Assembly: GCA_023212695.1 (NCBI GenBank)
Contig: JALCCG010000343.1
Coordinates: 1-20,866 of the forward strand
Direction: 5' to 3'
Source: Sporisorium sorghi
Taxonomy: Eukaryota; Basidiomycota; Ustilaginomycetes; Ustilaginales; Ustilaginaceae
Length of the DNA: 20,866 bases
Below, piece after piece: positions 1-11,011 of the stretch. Below the pieces are notes generated by a model. It had not been told where the DNA came from. It did not search any database and was given only the letters and a program-made list of their open reading frames with translations. The first letter of the stretch is position 1. Each line of letters opens with the position of its first letter. A program made the position numbers and the translations under genes.

Positions 1-72
1 CGCGGGGGGGGCGCCCTCCGGGGCCCCCCGCCCTCCCCGCCCCTTTTTTTCCTCTACCCCTCGGTTGGTTTG

Positions 73-120
<48 letters not shown>
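1..120. other. Low-complexity contig edge with T46 run
   Basis: The first 64 bases are an irregular mix of G, C and T runs, followed by a short TTGG/TTTG stretch and 46 uninterrupted T residues (75-120). Ordinary mixed-composition sequence begins only at 121. The stretch has no coding potential; a short frame across it encodes poly-phenylalanine. It lies just past the 3' end of LEU1, whose stop is at 196, so on the LEU1 sense strand it reads as an A run about 75 nt after the stop. The most likely reading is a genuine homopolymer at which the assembly stopped, with low-quality sequence beyond it. Confidence 0.6.
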
Positions 121-195
121 CGGAACAGAACGCGATGATCCCCAAAGTAACCGGATCACTACAAGGAGCCAATTCAGGCAACCGTGGGGAAACAC

Positions 196-2508
196 CTACC
201 ACTCGGTACCGGCAACCTTGTTAACCAGCCCCTTGGCGGCCCCCACCACGCTCTGAATCTTGCCGCCGGCGTTGTACCCGAACCCATCCAGCCAGGGCGT
301 GTCCTTGCTCCTCTTGGCCTCGAACTGCGCGATCTGGCTGTCCTTCTGCAGCGTGAGCGCGATGTCGTCCAGACCGTTCAGCAGGCAGTGGCGCGTAAAC
401 TCGGGCGTCTCAAAGGCGAACTTCTCCTTGCCGTCCGCGGTGACCACGACGCTGTTCTCCAGGTCCACGGTGATCTCCTTGCCCGCTTTGGCGTCTTGGG
501 TCAAACGCTCGATCTGCGCCTTGGTGAGCGTGACGGGCAGCTGGCCGTTCTTGGTGAGGTTGTTGCGGAAGATGTCGCCGAACGACTCTGCGATCACGGC
601 GCGGATGCCAAAGTCCAGCAGCGACCACGCGGCGTGCTCGCGGGAAGAGCCGCATCCGAAGTTCGGCCCAGTGACAACGAGGATCTTGCTCTTGTCGTAA
701 GGAGGCTGGTTCAGCACAAAGTCGGCGACAGGCTCGCCCGTCTTGGCGTCGTAGCGCAGCGGCCAGAAGAGCGCCGAGCCGAGCCCGGTGCGCTTGATGG
801 TCTTGAGGAACTGCTTGGGGATGATCAGGTCCGTGTCGACGTTGCTGCGCTCGAGAGGGGCCGCGATGCCAGTGAGGACGGTGAACTTTTCCATGCCGCC
901 GCCGCCGCCCGTGGTGGAGATTCGGGAGGCGGGCACGTCGCGGATCGCGTCCTCGTCGGTGGCTGCGGGCGCGTCGACGGGCGCAGGCGCAGGCGACGCC
1001 TCGACGAGGTACGATTTCGCGTCCGACACGCTGATCTCGAACGCGGGCTTGCCTGCATCTTCGCCCACTTTCGCGGCAGAATCGCCGACGACCTTGCGCA
1101 CATCCGTCAAGTAACCCGTGACGGCACACGCGGCAGCCATGGCGGGCGACATGAGGTGCGTGCGTCCACCAGCGCCCTGTCGGCCCTCAAAGTTGCGGTT
1201 GGACGTCGAGGCGCATCGCTCGCCGGGCGCGAGCTGGTCCGGGTTCATGCCGAGACACATGGAGCAGCCCGCTTCGCGCCAGTCGAAGCCAGCGGCTTGG
1301 AAGATTTTGTCCAGGCCCTCAGCCTCGGCTTGCTTTTTCACAAGACCGGAGCCGGGGACGAGCATGCAGTACAGGCCGTCGGCGACTTTGCGTCCGTGCA
1401 GGACGCGGGCGGCGGCGCGCAGGTCTTCGATGCGCGCGTTGGTGCAGGATCCGATGAAGACCTTGTCGATCTTGATCTTGTCCATGGGCGTGCCGGCCTC
1501 GAGGCCCATGTACTCGAGTGCGCGCGTCCAGGCTTTGGCCTCGGCGTCGTTCTTGGCGTGTGCCGGATCGGGGACGGTGCCCGTGATGGCGACGACGTCT
1601 TGCGGCGAGGTTCCCCAGGTGACGGTGGGCGGGATGTCGTTGGCGGCGATCTTGATGACCGTGTCGTACTGCGCGCCCTCGTCGGAGGGGAGCGACTTCC
1701 AGTGTGCCAGAGCCTGCTCCCATGCCTGTCCCTCCTTGGGAGCCAGGGGACGACCCTTGATGTACTCGTACGTGGTCTCGTCCGGAGCGATGAGACCGGC
1801 ACGCGCACCGGCCTCGATGGACATGTTGCAGATCGACATGCGCGCCTCCATCGAGAGCGAGCGGATGGTCGAACCGGCATACTCGATGACGTGGCCCGTA
1901 CCACCCGCGGTGCCAATCAGACCGATGATGTGCAGGATGATGTCTTTGGAAGTAACACCCTCCGACAGCTCGCCGTCGACCTGGATGAGCATGTTCTTAG
2001 CGCGCTTCTGGAGCAGCGTCTGCGTCGCCAGCACGTGCTCGACCTCCGACGTGCCGATACCAAACGCAAGCGAGCCAAACGCACCATGGGTCGAAGTGTG
2101 CGAGTCACCACACACCACGGTCGTTCCCGGCAGCGTGAAACCCTGCTCGGGCCCCACAATGTGCACGATACCCTGCCTGTTGTCCGACAGTCCAAAGAAG
2201 GTCAGACCGAACGCCTTGACGTTTTCCTCGAGCGTGAGACACTGGGTGCGCGAATCGGCCTGCTCGACAAACGACTTTGTGTCCTTGTACGACTTGCGCG
2301 AGGCGGTGGGGATGTTGTGGTCGACGGTGGCGAGGGTGCAGTCGGTACGGCGCACTTTGCGGTTGGCATTGCGCAAACCCTCAAAAGCTTGTGGCGAGGT
2401 GACCTCGTGGACGAGGTGGCGGTCGATGTAGATGAGGCATGTGCCGTCGGCCTCCTCGTGGACGAGGTGCGAGTCGAAGATTTTCTCGTAGAGTGTTTTG
2501 GGTGCCAT
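196..2508 (-). CDS. LEU1: 3-isopropylmalate dehydratase (isopropylmalate isomerase), leucine biosynthesis
   Basis: The 770-residue, intronless product matches the length of fungal isopropylmalate isomerases, which fuse the bacterial LeuC and LeuD subunits. It interconverts 2- and 3-isopropylmalate, the second step of leucine biosynthesis, using a [4Fe-4S] cluster; in yeast it is cytosolic. The large aconitase-type domain spans about residues 1-500. It shows [12 protein letters not shown] at 134-145 and the three cluster cysteines: C355 in GSCTN, and C415 and C418 in CSMC. A Pro/Ala- then Gly-rich linker (about 503-539) leads to the swivel LeuD domain, with [12 protein letters not shown] at 557-568 and [13 protein letters not shown] at 614-626. 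All key residues are present, so the enzyme should be active. The start [16 protein letters not shown] is the usual one for the family. The next gene (3662-6742) is on the same strand but more than 1 kb away, so the two are independent units. Identification is firm. Confidence 0.97.
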   Translation of the reverse strand: MAPKTLYEKIFDSHLVHEEADGTCLIYIDRHLVHEVTSPQAFEGLRNANRKVRRTDCTLATVDHNIPTASRKSYKDTKSFVEQADSRTQCLTLEENVKAFGLTFFGLSDNRQGIVHIVGPEQGFTLPGTTVVCGDSHTSTHGAFGSLAFGIGTSEVEHVLATQTLLQKRAKNMLIQVDGELSEGVTSKDIILHIIGLIGTAGGTGHVIEYAGSTIRSLSMEARMSICNMSIEAGARAGLIAPDETTYEYIKGRPLAPKEGQAWEQALAHWKSLPSDEGAQYDTVIKIAANDIPPTVTWGTSPQDVVAITGTVPDPAHAKNDAEAKAWTRALEYMGLEAGTPMDKIKIDKVFIGSCTNARIEDLRAAARVLHGRKVADGLYCMLVPGSGLVKKQAEAEGLDKIFQAAGFDWREAGCSMCLGMNPDQLAPGERCASTSNRNFEGRQGAGGRTHLMSPAMAAACAVTGYLTDVRKVVGDSAAKVGEDAGKPAFEISVSDAKSYLVEASPAPAPVDAPAATDEDAIRDVPASRISTTGGGGGMEKFTVLTGIAAPLERSNVDTDLIIPKQFLKTIKRTGLGSALFWPLRYDAKTGEPVADFVLNQPPYDKSKILVVTGPNFGCGSSREHAAWSLLDFGIRAVIAESFGDIFRNNLTKNGQLPVTLTKAQIERLTQDAKAGKEITVDLENSVVVTADGKEKFAFETPEFTRHCLLNGLDDIALTLQKDSQIAQFEAKRSKDTPWLDGFGYNAGGKIQSVVGAAKGLVNKVAGTEW

Positions 2509-2560
2509 CTTTGCGAGAGTGACAAGAGAGGATGCGTGTTGGAAGAGAAGGAAGTTTCAT
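2381..2560 (-). promoter_or_regulatory. Possible overlapping upstream ORF at the LEU1 start
   Basis: An ATG at 2560-2558 (G at -3, a fair context) lies 52 nt upstream of the LEU1 ATG in a different frame. Its 59-codon frame runs through the LEU1 start and ends inside LEU1. If the transcript includes this ATG, scanning ribosomes that use it would miss the LEU1 start, which would lower or regulate translation. An AT-rich TATA-like stretch at 2580-2590 sits just upstream, so transcription may begin downstream of this ATG, in which case the element would not exist in the mRNA. The peptide resembles nothing known. Confidence 0.25.
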
Positions 2561-3661
2561 GTCGACGACTCGACTTTTGAATAAATAAATCTCTTTGAAA
2601 ATGCACGGTCCGAGTGTGTGTCGCTGCAAAAAAAGACGCTCGCTCGCCACTGGGACGAAACACCCACACTGACGCTGCGCCTTTCAAACCTCTCTCTGCT
2701 CGCCTCGGCGCATTTCTTGTGGAATTGGGGTTTTTTTTTTTTTTTTTTGGGGACTCAACCGGAAATGCGTAGGAAAATACGCAGACACATCAACGACCAA
2801 GCAAGCCCACACACGACCATCCCCACCTCGTTCAGACCCCACTCGCACAGCCACCACCCACACTTTGCTCTGAAACCAGGCTTCTGGTCCAGAGTGTGTC
2901 AGCCTGCCTGCCTATCGTTCGACGTCCAGCGTCAGAGTCCCCACCCAAGACTGAGCAGCGATCTAACAAACTCGCGCGAAAAAAATGCGCTTTTTAGCCT
3001 GCTTTTTCTTTCGAGTCACCACCGCCGCGGGCGAAAAATTGCAGCTGCAGCCACCCCACACTCTTTTGACTGCAGTGTGGGCCAATCAAAAGCGCGCCAG
3101 ATGTCATCTCGCAATGGCGCTCGGCTGGCGGTGGGTGGGGCGAATTTTCATCCCGTCATTGTGCGCCTTTGCCATTCACCAAAAAATCGGTCTTGTTCGG
3201 GCGAATTTTCCGCAGCAGTTGCTGTTCAGAACGCTGCGCTATGTGACGGTTGCTGGTCAGCATCTCGCTCCGGTCCCGAAGCGTGTGAGGGTCGTTGTTG
3301 TGTTGTGCGCGAGCATGGACTACGATCAGTGGTGGAGGAGGGTTGGAGTGGTGTGAGGGATGGCTCGCCAGGCTCATACCGGACTGTGTATGAGCCGAGG
3401 GAGTTGCGAACGACCAAGTTACCTAGCCGATACTTTGCCGTCTTCCTACATCGTCTTGCCATGATGACTCCATTACTATCGATTATACTGTACATTCGTG
3501 TTACGAAAGGATTGAGCTTCGGGTGGAGCTGCTCTGGGGCAGTTCAGGCTCGTCGAAGCTCTGTCTCCAGGTCTCGTGCGGCGTCGTTGATGGTCTGCCA
3601 TACGTACCCGCCTCGCTGGCGTTGAAGACCATGCGCAGCCTCGACCTTTTCATTCCCACCA
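2509..3661. other. Intergenic region: LEU1 upstream sequence and 3' flank of the regulator gene
   Basis: No convincing gene is present; the open frames here are short or compositionally odd. The part nearest LEU1 holds the AT-rich stretch 2580-2590 (TTTATTTATT on the minus strand), a possible TATA-like element. Further upstream there is a T18 run at 2731-2748. An inverted repeat of 8 bp arms (CCCACACT at 3055-3062, AGTGTGGG at 3074-3081) is followed by a CCAAT motif at 3082-3086, and a second hairpin lies at 3371-3396. I looked for a Leu3-type palindrome (CCGG, four bases, CCGG) and did not find one. Confidence 0.6.
3371..3396. repeat. Inverted repeat, 9 bp arms, 8 nt loop
   Basis: GGCTCATAC at 3371-3379 is perfectly complementary to GTATGAGCC at 3388-3396, with an 8-base loop between. 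It lies about 265 nt past the stop of the minus-strand regulator gene and about 860 nt upstream of the LEU1 start. It could be an RNA hairpin in the regulator's 3' UTR or a symmetric protein-binding site. No U-tract or other mark decides between these, and one such hairpin in a kilobase can arise by chance. Confidence 0.3.
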
Positions 3662-6600
3662 TCACTGAGCCCCACCGCCGCCATACTGCTGCCCACCACC
3701 ACCACCACCCGGCGGATACTGCGGCGAACTCGGCTGACTCGACCGATACTGCTGCTGAACCGACACCTGCAAGCCGTGCTGCCCCGCCCTCGCCACGCTA
3801 TACGCCATCGCCGGCGCCTGCATCGCCTGCTGCTGGTACAGGCCCCCCGCCCCATGCTGCATCGTCGACCCCGCCGCGTAGCCCGGTGCGCTGTAGTGGT
3901 GTGTCGACATGCGTAGCTCCTGCTGCCCTCCAGGCCAAGTGGCGCTCAGCTGGCCGGCCGACGAGTATCCGTAGCCCGTGCTAGCAGCAAGCACACTGGG
4001 CGGCGGCATCGCGACCGATCCCGGGGCTGCGGCGCGATACGACGACGGCGGGAGGCGCGTGGCGAACAACGTACTCGCTGGCTCGGCCGGGCTGTACGAG
4101 CTCGACAGCGCCATGGGCGTCCCTGCCTCGCTCGAGTCCGAGTAGTGCCCCTGCTGGTGGTACCGTCGGCGGTCTTGCTGGAAGTAGTCGCCGCTGGTCT
4201 CGTCAGCTGCGCCCGCAGGCCGCGTCACGCCCGATGGGGACACTGCCGGGCCGTAGTCTGAGAGCCCGGGCGAGATGACCATCGGCGTTGTTCCCAGCAA
4301 CGCAGGCGGTTGAGTGTATCCGCTCGGCGAGTGGAACGGCTGCAGCGTCGCGGCGCGTGTCCGACCGGCGGTTGAGGCGGCGGCGGAGATGAACGGGCTT
4401 GCGCTGCTCGGCCCTGCTCTCGCTGCATCGTAGAGTGATGCGCCGGCGACCATGGGCATCGACTCTGTCAGCGAAGGCACGACGAGTGTGCCCGCCCGCT
4501 CGTCCATCTGGATCCGGTCGAGCAGCGCTTTGATGCCCTTGTCTATTCCATCACCACCGGACGCTGTCTCTCCTGCCATCCTTGCTTCATCCACGTTGGG
4601 TCCCAGCTTGGCAACCTCGCTCGCCAGCCGCTGTTCCGCCGAGATGAGCGCCACCCAATTCGGGCGGTGGCGCAGGAAGACCCGCAGGATCGCGTGCGTC
4701 GTGTGCACTTCCGTGTCCGATACCGGCTGTCCCTGTTGCCACGCCGTGGTGCCGCCTTGCTCGCCGCCCGCCGAGCGCGCAAGTGTAGCGGAGGCAAAGC
4801 TGGCGTACTGCTCGAGCTCGTGCACCTGGTCGATTTCGCGTTTGCGCAGCCTCGCTTTCGACTCTTGCTTCTGCTTGTTGCGCAGCGAGACGGGCCAGCT
4901 GGGCTCCTGCGCGTTTCGCCCCGAGCTATTCGTCGCTGCTGATCCGCTTCCACCTTCGAACGTAGCCGCGCGTCCGTCCAGCCGGGTCGCGGGCACGGGT
5001 ACGGCGCCCACGTGCACCGCCATGTCCGCAAGCACGCCGGTGAGCGCCTCGCGCTGCTGCATCACGCGGCGGTGGTACGCCTTCATCTTGTCGCGGTTCT
5101 GCTCGGCACGCGTGCGTTTACGTGACTCGGCGTCCGACGTCGATGTCATCGCCAACACGCCCGTGCGCGAGGCGTACATGCTCTGGTCGAGGTATGGATG
5201 AGGGCCGTCTGGAGGCGACAGCAGCGAGCTGAAGTACGAGACTGCAGAGTTGCTGTGCGCGCGTCCGGCGTGTGCAACGGTGAGGGTTTCGTTCGGCGTC
5301 ATCAGGTTGCCTTCTTCGGATGCAGATCGGCCGGGAACGCCGCGGGTCCACCAGGCGGCGTTGGACTGCACTGCCTGCGGCGGCGGCAGTGGAGGCGGGC
5401 GTAAGATCGAGCTGCTCGAGTCCATGTCGGTTGACGTGGCGCCCTCTTTGAGCGCTTCGCTGGCTTCCATGCCCCTGCGTATTTGCCATCCGGAGTCGGA
5501 CGACGGCACCGAGGTGCCTGACGAGACGCCGCTGCTCATTGGCGCAGAGTGTCCGGGCGTGGCCGTCACGACCGACGCGGGTGTAGAGGCTGAAGAGGCC
5601 GACGTCGAGGCCGAGATCGTCAGGTGCGAGTCGATCAGGCTGATCACTTTTTCGAGCAGAACATCGCATCGGATCGCAGGGTCGATGCCAGCAACAAAGA
5701 GGTCGTTGCGCCGTTTGAATTCTGCAGGTACGACAGCCACTGTCAGTGGCCCACTCCGTCCCAAACCTTGCTGCTGCTGCTGCTGCTGCTGCGCAGCGTC
5801 ACCTTCGTTTGTGCCGTCGATCAAAGCACCGCGCGTCGGCGTCGACAGTGTTGACTCTGCCCTAGCCTTGTCGTGACGGCCTGTCGTTTGGCTCGATGCC
5901 GCTTCCGTGCTGCGAGCATGTGAATGTGAATGCGAACCCGTGACGACGATCGATGGCGACCACTGTTGCTGATGCTGAGGTCGAGCTGCAGCGCAGCGAT
6001 TGATATGATCGCCAAAATTAGGAAACAGATTCTTAAAGATCTGCATCTGGTAGTCGAAGCTCTCGAACAGATCCGGCAACGACATGGATTGCGCCTGTCC
6101 AAAGACGAGCGGCAGCACGCAGTTGTGCGAGCCCAGTCGATCGCATACGCGCCTCTCGCTGACAAAGTAGCGGATGGAATCGCGCAAAAACACGGTGAAG
6201 CTCTGATGCCACGTTTGCTGCGCCGCCGCCTCTTCCACCGCTGGCTGACCTCTCACAAGGCGATACACGGCAAAGTCGGCGGTGGCCACGGCGGCAGTGG
6301 TGACCATCGACACAAGAAAATCGTCCAGCGGTCGGCTGCGGTTGGCGGGTTTGCCCTGGGCTTCGAGCAGCACCTGCTCGAACAGCTTGCGCTCGTAGTA
6401 CTCGGCCACATTGACAAAGTCCTCTGGCGATGTGGGAAGACCCCGGTGGCCGGGCATCTGCGGCCAATGACTCGTGTCGATGCGTGGCATACCCAAGACG
6501 ACCCATTCGTCGTGCAGCCGCCGAAAGCTGAGCCCATACGACCGCGCGTCCATGTACGACTTGACGTCGACATTGCCAAAGCATGGATAGTAGATCTGGC

Positions 6601-6742
6601 GCGCCATCGACGTATCGAGCGCGCTGCCATCTGGCGGTTTGGACAGCGCTTTGGCAGCGATGAGGTCCTCCTCCTCCTTGACGACGTTCTTCCGCTTGGA
6701 AGTCGACGACGATGCCGAAGGATTGGCACTGTCCCTACACAT
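3662..6742 (-). CDS. Large bZIP-like putative transcription regulator, otherwise unrecognised
   Basis: The start at 6742 is the first ATG of the frame and has a good context (CACCATGT), giving 1026 residues. The frame stays open upstream to a GTG near 6820, but no ATG lies there. Residues about 45-250 look globular and rich in aromatics (QIYYPCFGNVDVKSYMDARS near 49-68), and I do not recognise the family. The rest is mostly low complexity: Ser/Thr/Ala stretches, eight glutamines near 318-325, a Pro run near 449-455, and a Gln/Gly/Tyr-rich C-terminus ending in glycine runs. Two basic helical segments stand out. At about 540-570, RAEQNRDKMKAYHRR resembles a Yap-type bZIP basic region (QNR...KAY) with substitutions. 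At about 621-650, RNKQKQESKARLRKRE is followed by ELEQYASFA. These suggest a nuclear DNA-binding protein, but no clean leucine heptad follows either, so the family is an inference. A TATATA at 6987-6992 may serve its promoter. The CDS itself is well supported by its length and composition. Confidence 0.8.
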   Translation of the reverse strand: MCRDSANPSASSSTSKRKNVVKEEEDLIAAKALSKPPDGSALDTSMARQIYYPCFGNVDVKSYMDARSYGLSFRRLHDEWVVLGMPRIDTSHWPQMPGHRGLPTSPEDFVNVAEYYERKLFEQVLLEAQGKPANRSRPLDDFLVSMVTTAAVATADFAVYRLVRGQPAVEEAAAQQTWHQSFTVFLRDSIRYFVSERRVCDRLGSHNCVLPLVFGQAQSMSLPDLFESFDYQMQIFKNLFPNFGDHINRCAAARPQHQQQWSPSIVVTGSHSHSHARSTEAASSQTTGRHDKARAESTLSTPTRGALIDGTNEGDAAQQQQQQQQGLGRSGPLTVAVVPAEFKRRNDLFVAGIDPAIRCDVLLEKVISLIDSHLTISASTSASSASTPASVVTATPGHSAPMSSGVSSGTSVPSSDSGWQIRRGMEASEALKEGATSTDMDSSSSILRPPPLPPPQAVQSNAAWWTRGVPGRSASEEGNLMTPNETLTVAHAGRAHSNSAVSYFSSLLSPPDGPHPYLDQSMYASRTGVLAMTSTSDAESRKRTRAEQNRDKMKAYHRRVMQQREALTGVLADMAVHVGAVPVPATRLDGRAATFEGGSGSAATNSSGRNAQEPSWPVSLRNKQKQESKARLRKREIDQVHELEQYASFASATLARSAGGEQGGTTAWQQGQPVSDTEVHTTHAILRVFLRHRPNWVALISAEQRLASEVAKLGPNVDEARMAGETASGGDGIDKGIKALLDRIQMDERAGTLVVPSLTESMPMVAGASLYDAARAGPSSASPFISAAASTAGRTRAATLQPFHSPSGYTQPPALLGTTPMVISPGLSDYGPAVSPSGVTRPAGAADETSGDYFQQDRRRYHQQGHYSDSSEAGTPMALSSSYSPAEPASTLFATRLPPSSYRAAAPGSVAMPPPSVLAASTGYGYSSAGQLSATWPGGQQELRMSTHHYSAPGYAAGSTMQHGAGGLYQQQAMQAPAMAYSVARAGQHGLQVSVQQQYRSSQPSSPQYPPGGGGGGQQYGGGGAQ

Positions 6743-9086
6743 GGTGATCCGGGATTGCCACTTTGGTCGGAAGCGAGGCGGACCAAGTGTTGCCAAGGAG
6801 GGAAAGCAGTTGTAGATCACTCCCCGCCCCTTGGACTTGAACGGCCTTCGACGAGGTCTGCCGTAGTCAGGAAAAAGGTTATCGCTCGCCTGATGTCGAA
6901 TAATGTCGAGACGAGGTTGTTGGTTGTAGGATTACGGGATAGAGCTGATACGGATCGTTAGGGGTGAGCAGCATTTGTTTGGTCGGTATATAGGTTCTGG
7001 GTCGACGAGGTTTGGTCGAGCAGGGATAGTCGACGGCTGTATGCTTGTCGGAGACGCTTTTGAGGCTATTCTACTCGAGAGCTGTCAAATACCCTCGAGC
7101 TGTGTGATAGCCAAGAGTCGACTTAGCCGTTTATGGCCGAAGAAAGTTTTTCAAATGGCGGCAGCGCCGGCTGTCGACACCACAGGAGACGTTGAATGAC
7201 TCCGCTGTTGGCAACTTGAGTCGGATAGTCGTCGAGGTCGTCGCTATGTAGTCAGCGTGGTCACTTTTGGCGATATGTCGATGTGGGAGAGATGACGACC
7301 CGAAAGCGGACAGGATCCCAGCCGCACGGAGCGAGACCGTGAGCTCTATGACGTGAAAGGCGTCCGGAAGAAGGATGCTCTAGCAGGGCCCTTCTTTTGT
7401 ACCGAGCAGGTATTGAACGGAGTGATGAAAAGAAGTTGAGAATGGAAGAGATATAAAGAAAGTGGCGGCCAGTGGCATGCAAACAAACGCCTGCAGAAAG
7501 CACCAAGGGATGAACGTCGAGGCAACAGGAACAACGCCAACCAAAGTCCGAAGGAAACGACAAGACGGAAGAAGCCGTCAAGTGCAAGCCTGGATCGTGC
7601 AGCAGCAGCAGCTAGCCGGGAATGAGGTCGAGGCGGACAAGCAAGGCTGGGGACGTGGGGCCGGAGAGGAAGTCTTGCAAAAGGGCAACAACGACTATGT
7701 ATGATTTGGGCGAGCCTGTTCCATGGTAAGGAGAATATCATGCATGTGATTTTCCTACGCGAGTTGAGCGCACTGCAGCAGCGGAACAAACGGCAAATGA
7801 CCGAACTGCGGGAACAGATGGAAAGCCAGAAGCAAACAACGAACGCGGAAAAAAGAAGGGAGGAGATCGAAGATGTTGGTGACAGGACAGTGAAGAAGTG
7901 AGGAATAGAACGAGGACAAGGTCGGTGACGAGGTATCGGGATAAGAATACAAGACGTCGACAATTTGAAATAACAATGGGGAGCTCAGGTATGCGCGGGC
8001 AGAGGTTGTACCAGGGGGCGACGCTGGCTGGGTATGCAGGAGCGGCGTAGTGTCAAGCCCCGGAAATGTCGCCGGAATGGATGGAAGGGGGAGAAAAGCA
8101 GAAGGATGAGGAGGAGGAGGAGGAGGAGAAGGAGAAGAAAGATGGCTGTGGGTCAAGGATAAATCAACAGGATAAAATTGGTCGAGGGTTGAGCAATACA
8201 GGGCTACAATTTTCCGGTGGACACAACCGAGAGCCTTGACAAGAAGGCGGAGCGGAGCGGGCTACGGGCGTGGTGCCCTGGAAGTCGAGGCAGGGTCGGA
8301 AAGTCGGATGACGGAACGCAGCAGTATGCCACACATGTGCATGCAGGGACAAAGGAGGCAGCGGCAGCAGTGCCAATTGCGCATCCAAGAATGTGGACAA
8401 TGCGGCAGAGCGCCTAGAGAAAGCGAAGCAATGGAAGCGGTGCACGTCCACGAGGCTGCGCCGGAAAAAGTGTCAGAGCCGCAGCACGCAGAGCAGTGGC
8501 AGAGCAGCGCAGCATCGCAATGAAGCGGGCATGGATGGGCTTTGAAAGAGCATGGCCGCGGAGACTCAATCTGCCAGACGTGTCTGCGACGCGCTCGTAC
8601 CCAACGGCTGGCTTCGCTGCCATGCTGCTCAGCTGCTGCTCAGCTGCCAGGATAAAAAATCCGGGCGGAACCCGAATATGTACGCTTCGTTAGCGTGGCT
8701 CCTGACACACGGCCTAGCCTTGAGGTTTGGGCTAGCTTGTGATAGGCATCAGCTCTTTAGCTCATCAGGCTGATCGTCGATCTGAAAGAGCATTGTTATC
8801 AGTCTGAGCAACATTTGCTTGGCAGGACTGGATTCCGAGCGCGAGAATCGCTCGTGAGCTTCAGCCCTGCCTTGCTAAGGTCACATTGATACAGCTCAAC
8901 ATCGGCCAAGATCTTCATTACGCCGCGCCTGTGATACAAATTGTGATTGCGGATCCGAAGCTTTCGCTTTGGCGATACTCATGCAACCGGATATGGAGGT
9001 CTGGGATCGCATGAAAAAGCGTCGGCAAGATCTGAAAGCGGATCAAAGTCGCCTCTACAGTAGCAAAGGTACGCGAGATGGTGTAG

Positions 9087-9119
9087 AGAGCAGAGCAGAG
9101 CAGAGCAGAGCAGAGCAGA
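9087..9119. repeat. AGAGC pentanucleotide tandem repeat, about six copies
   Basis: Six consecutive AGAGC units followed by a partial copy (AGA). It lies in non-coding DNA. The repeat is short and probably length-variable between strains. Confidence 0.85.
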
Positions 9120-10129
9120 CAGCCACTGCGAATCACGTCACTTTGTGCATCGCGGATAAATCCCTTTTCGCGTCTTTTTTTTTCTTTTTCTTTCACAGCA
9201 TCAGTCCTTTTCAGCCTTCCCATCTTCATTCGCCCTAGAACCCTTCATGATCACATTGTGATAGAATGTCATTCTTAGCGCGAATCGGTAAGACAGGTGA
9301 TAGTGACAGGCCTGAGCAGCCGAGTGCTGTTCCGCTTCGTTGCAGGAACATTTCCAGCCAAGCACAAGGTGCTTTCACCCGTTCCAAAGGAAAGATTCTA
9401 CCTGACATCAGCTGGGGCTTGGAAAGCAATATCTGCTCATGACTTGGTCTTGGCAGCGTGTAACGTGCAACAAGAAACGTGCAAGGATGATGCCGCAACT
9501 CTGAATGAAAATGTGGTCAGGAACAGACAAGCGGAAGTAGAAAGGACAGGGTTGAGGAGGCACGTTGGCTCGGCTTGACTCGGGTGGAGCTTGAACGTTG
9601 CTGGATGATGAGAGGGGGCCAGAGCAGCCGTGCCGACGAACGACAATGTTACCAGAGTCGCAGTGCTGGCTTGAGTGCGCCCTTGCTTTCATTGTTTGAT
9701 GGTGAAAAGGCCATTGGAGCTCCGCGCGATTTCAGTGTTCCAACGGAAAACAGGGCGGCCATCAAGGCGATGTGGTCGCAACGAGAGCTGACAGTCTTGC
9801 TTTCACGCGTGCCGGTGAACAGCTATCTCGTGTGCACGCGCGGCATCGCGATCAACCGCGTACTTGGGCACGCTGCAACGAGAGCCAGTCGGGCTGCGAT
9901 GGATTCACCGCATGCATGCTTCTAGACGGAACCACTGTCTCGCCAAAGGCCGCAATCGTCTCGATTGATAACCTCGGGTGCTCGGCTAGATGCGCATGGC
10001 TGCTCTTCTGTCGGCTCGGATGCAGCTGCAATGCAGCTCGAGGCTGCAGCCGACCATTCGATCGAGTGAACATGACCCAATAGATTTTTGCGACCTCGAT
10101 TTTCTCGTCGAATTTTGGACGGGAGCTTC

Positions 10130-10154
10130 TTTTTTTTTTTTTTTTTTTTTTTTT
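10130..10154. repeat. T25 homopolymer
   Basis: 25 consecutive T residues in the intergenic region, similar to but shorter than the runs at the contig ends. Its exact length is likely unreliable in a draft assembly. Confidence 0.85.
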
Positions 10155-10974
10155 GATATCGGTTCCACGCGATCAAGACATCTGCACGGCTCCCGATAGA
10201 AGTCAAGGAATGCTTCGACGCCACACACGCACAAGCCGCAACGCAAGCCACCGTGACCTCGTGCTGCTGCGGACGTTGCTGCTTTCGTCTGTTCGTACCG
10301 ACTGCACCCATACCCCGACTCTGAATGTTGGCGATCGCTCTGTAAGATCAAGCACTAGCAAATCGATTCGTCACCTGAGCACCCACCGGATCGACTCGAC
10401 GACCATCATCACGATAGATTGGCGTTCACGGCGACGTTGACAGGACTGTGAATGAGGAACGACGAGATAGCCACAACGAAGACCAAAGCAAAAGCCTTGT
10501 TCGAGTTTATCCTCATTCGCAACTCTGCTATGTTTGCACTGGCGGGAATCGGAGTTGATCTTTATGCCCAGGGGCTGAGTTGGCGGCCGATCCCTGATCT
10601 TAGAATTGGGACTCAGCAGTACAGTAATTACAAGGCACCGGGTGAGTTGAGTGAGTATGTTCGGCTGGCATACACCGCTCAGGAACAAGACGGAAGGCGC
10701 CAGTTTCATGCTCTCCGGACCCGATGTCGTTGCATGTTGGCGGTGCACTTCCGAGAGGACGGATGTGGCTCTGCTCCTGCGCAATTGGGCCTCGCATGGC
10801 TGGCAGTAATCTGAAGACGACTTGTGGACGATCATGATCCGACGGGTCTGATCTCATCACGGAAAGAGACAGGAATGATGTTCTAGAATAGGTCGATTGT
10901 CTAGCGATCGTATGGATGCAAGGCAGCGAATGACCAAAGGCAGCTGACATCGGATCGGCGGCAAAGAGGCATGT

Positions 10975-11010
<36 letters not shown>
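10975..11010. repeat. (AGC)12 trinucleotide microsatellite
   Basis: Twelve perfect AGC units, flanked by the 5-base inverted arms CATGT (10970-10974) and ACATG (11011-11015). It lies outside any supported gene; the frames crossing it give poly-Ala, poly-Cys or similar tracts without domain context. CAG/CTG-type tracts form hairpins and vary in length. Confidence 0.9.

Positions 11011-11011
<1 letters not shown>

Noticed and set aside
184..2580. A 798-codon plus-strand open frame lying antisense across the whole of LEU1
   Set aside because: It is codon-on-codon opposite LEU1 and stays open because LEU1 avoids TTA, CTA and TCA codons. Its product is Arg/Val/Gly/Leu/Asp-rich with no domain.
6743..6820. 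Extension of the regulator-like protein upstream of its first ATG
   Set aside because: The added 26 codons begin with GTG, not ATG. The ATG at 6742 has a good context, and near-cognate initiation has no support here.
7346..7963. A 205-codon minus-strand frame in the long intergenic region
   Set aside because: The composition (Ser, Leu, Arg, Pro, Phe) is that of translated pyrimidine-rich non-coding DNA. No domain or conserved-looking segment.
10452..10814. A 120-codon plus-strand frame (begins MRNDEIATTKTKAKALFEF)
   Set aside because: More protein-like than its neighbours but no recognisable family, no promoter, and overlapped by an equally long minus-strand frame. Chance is the simpler explanation.
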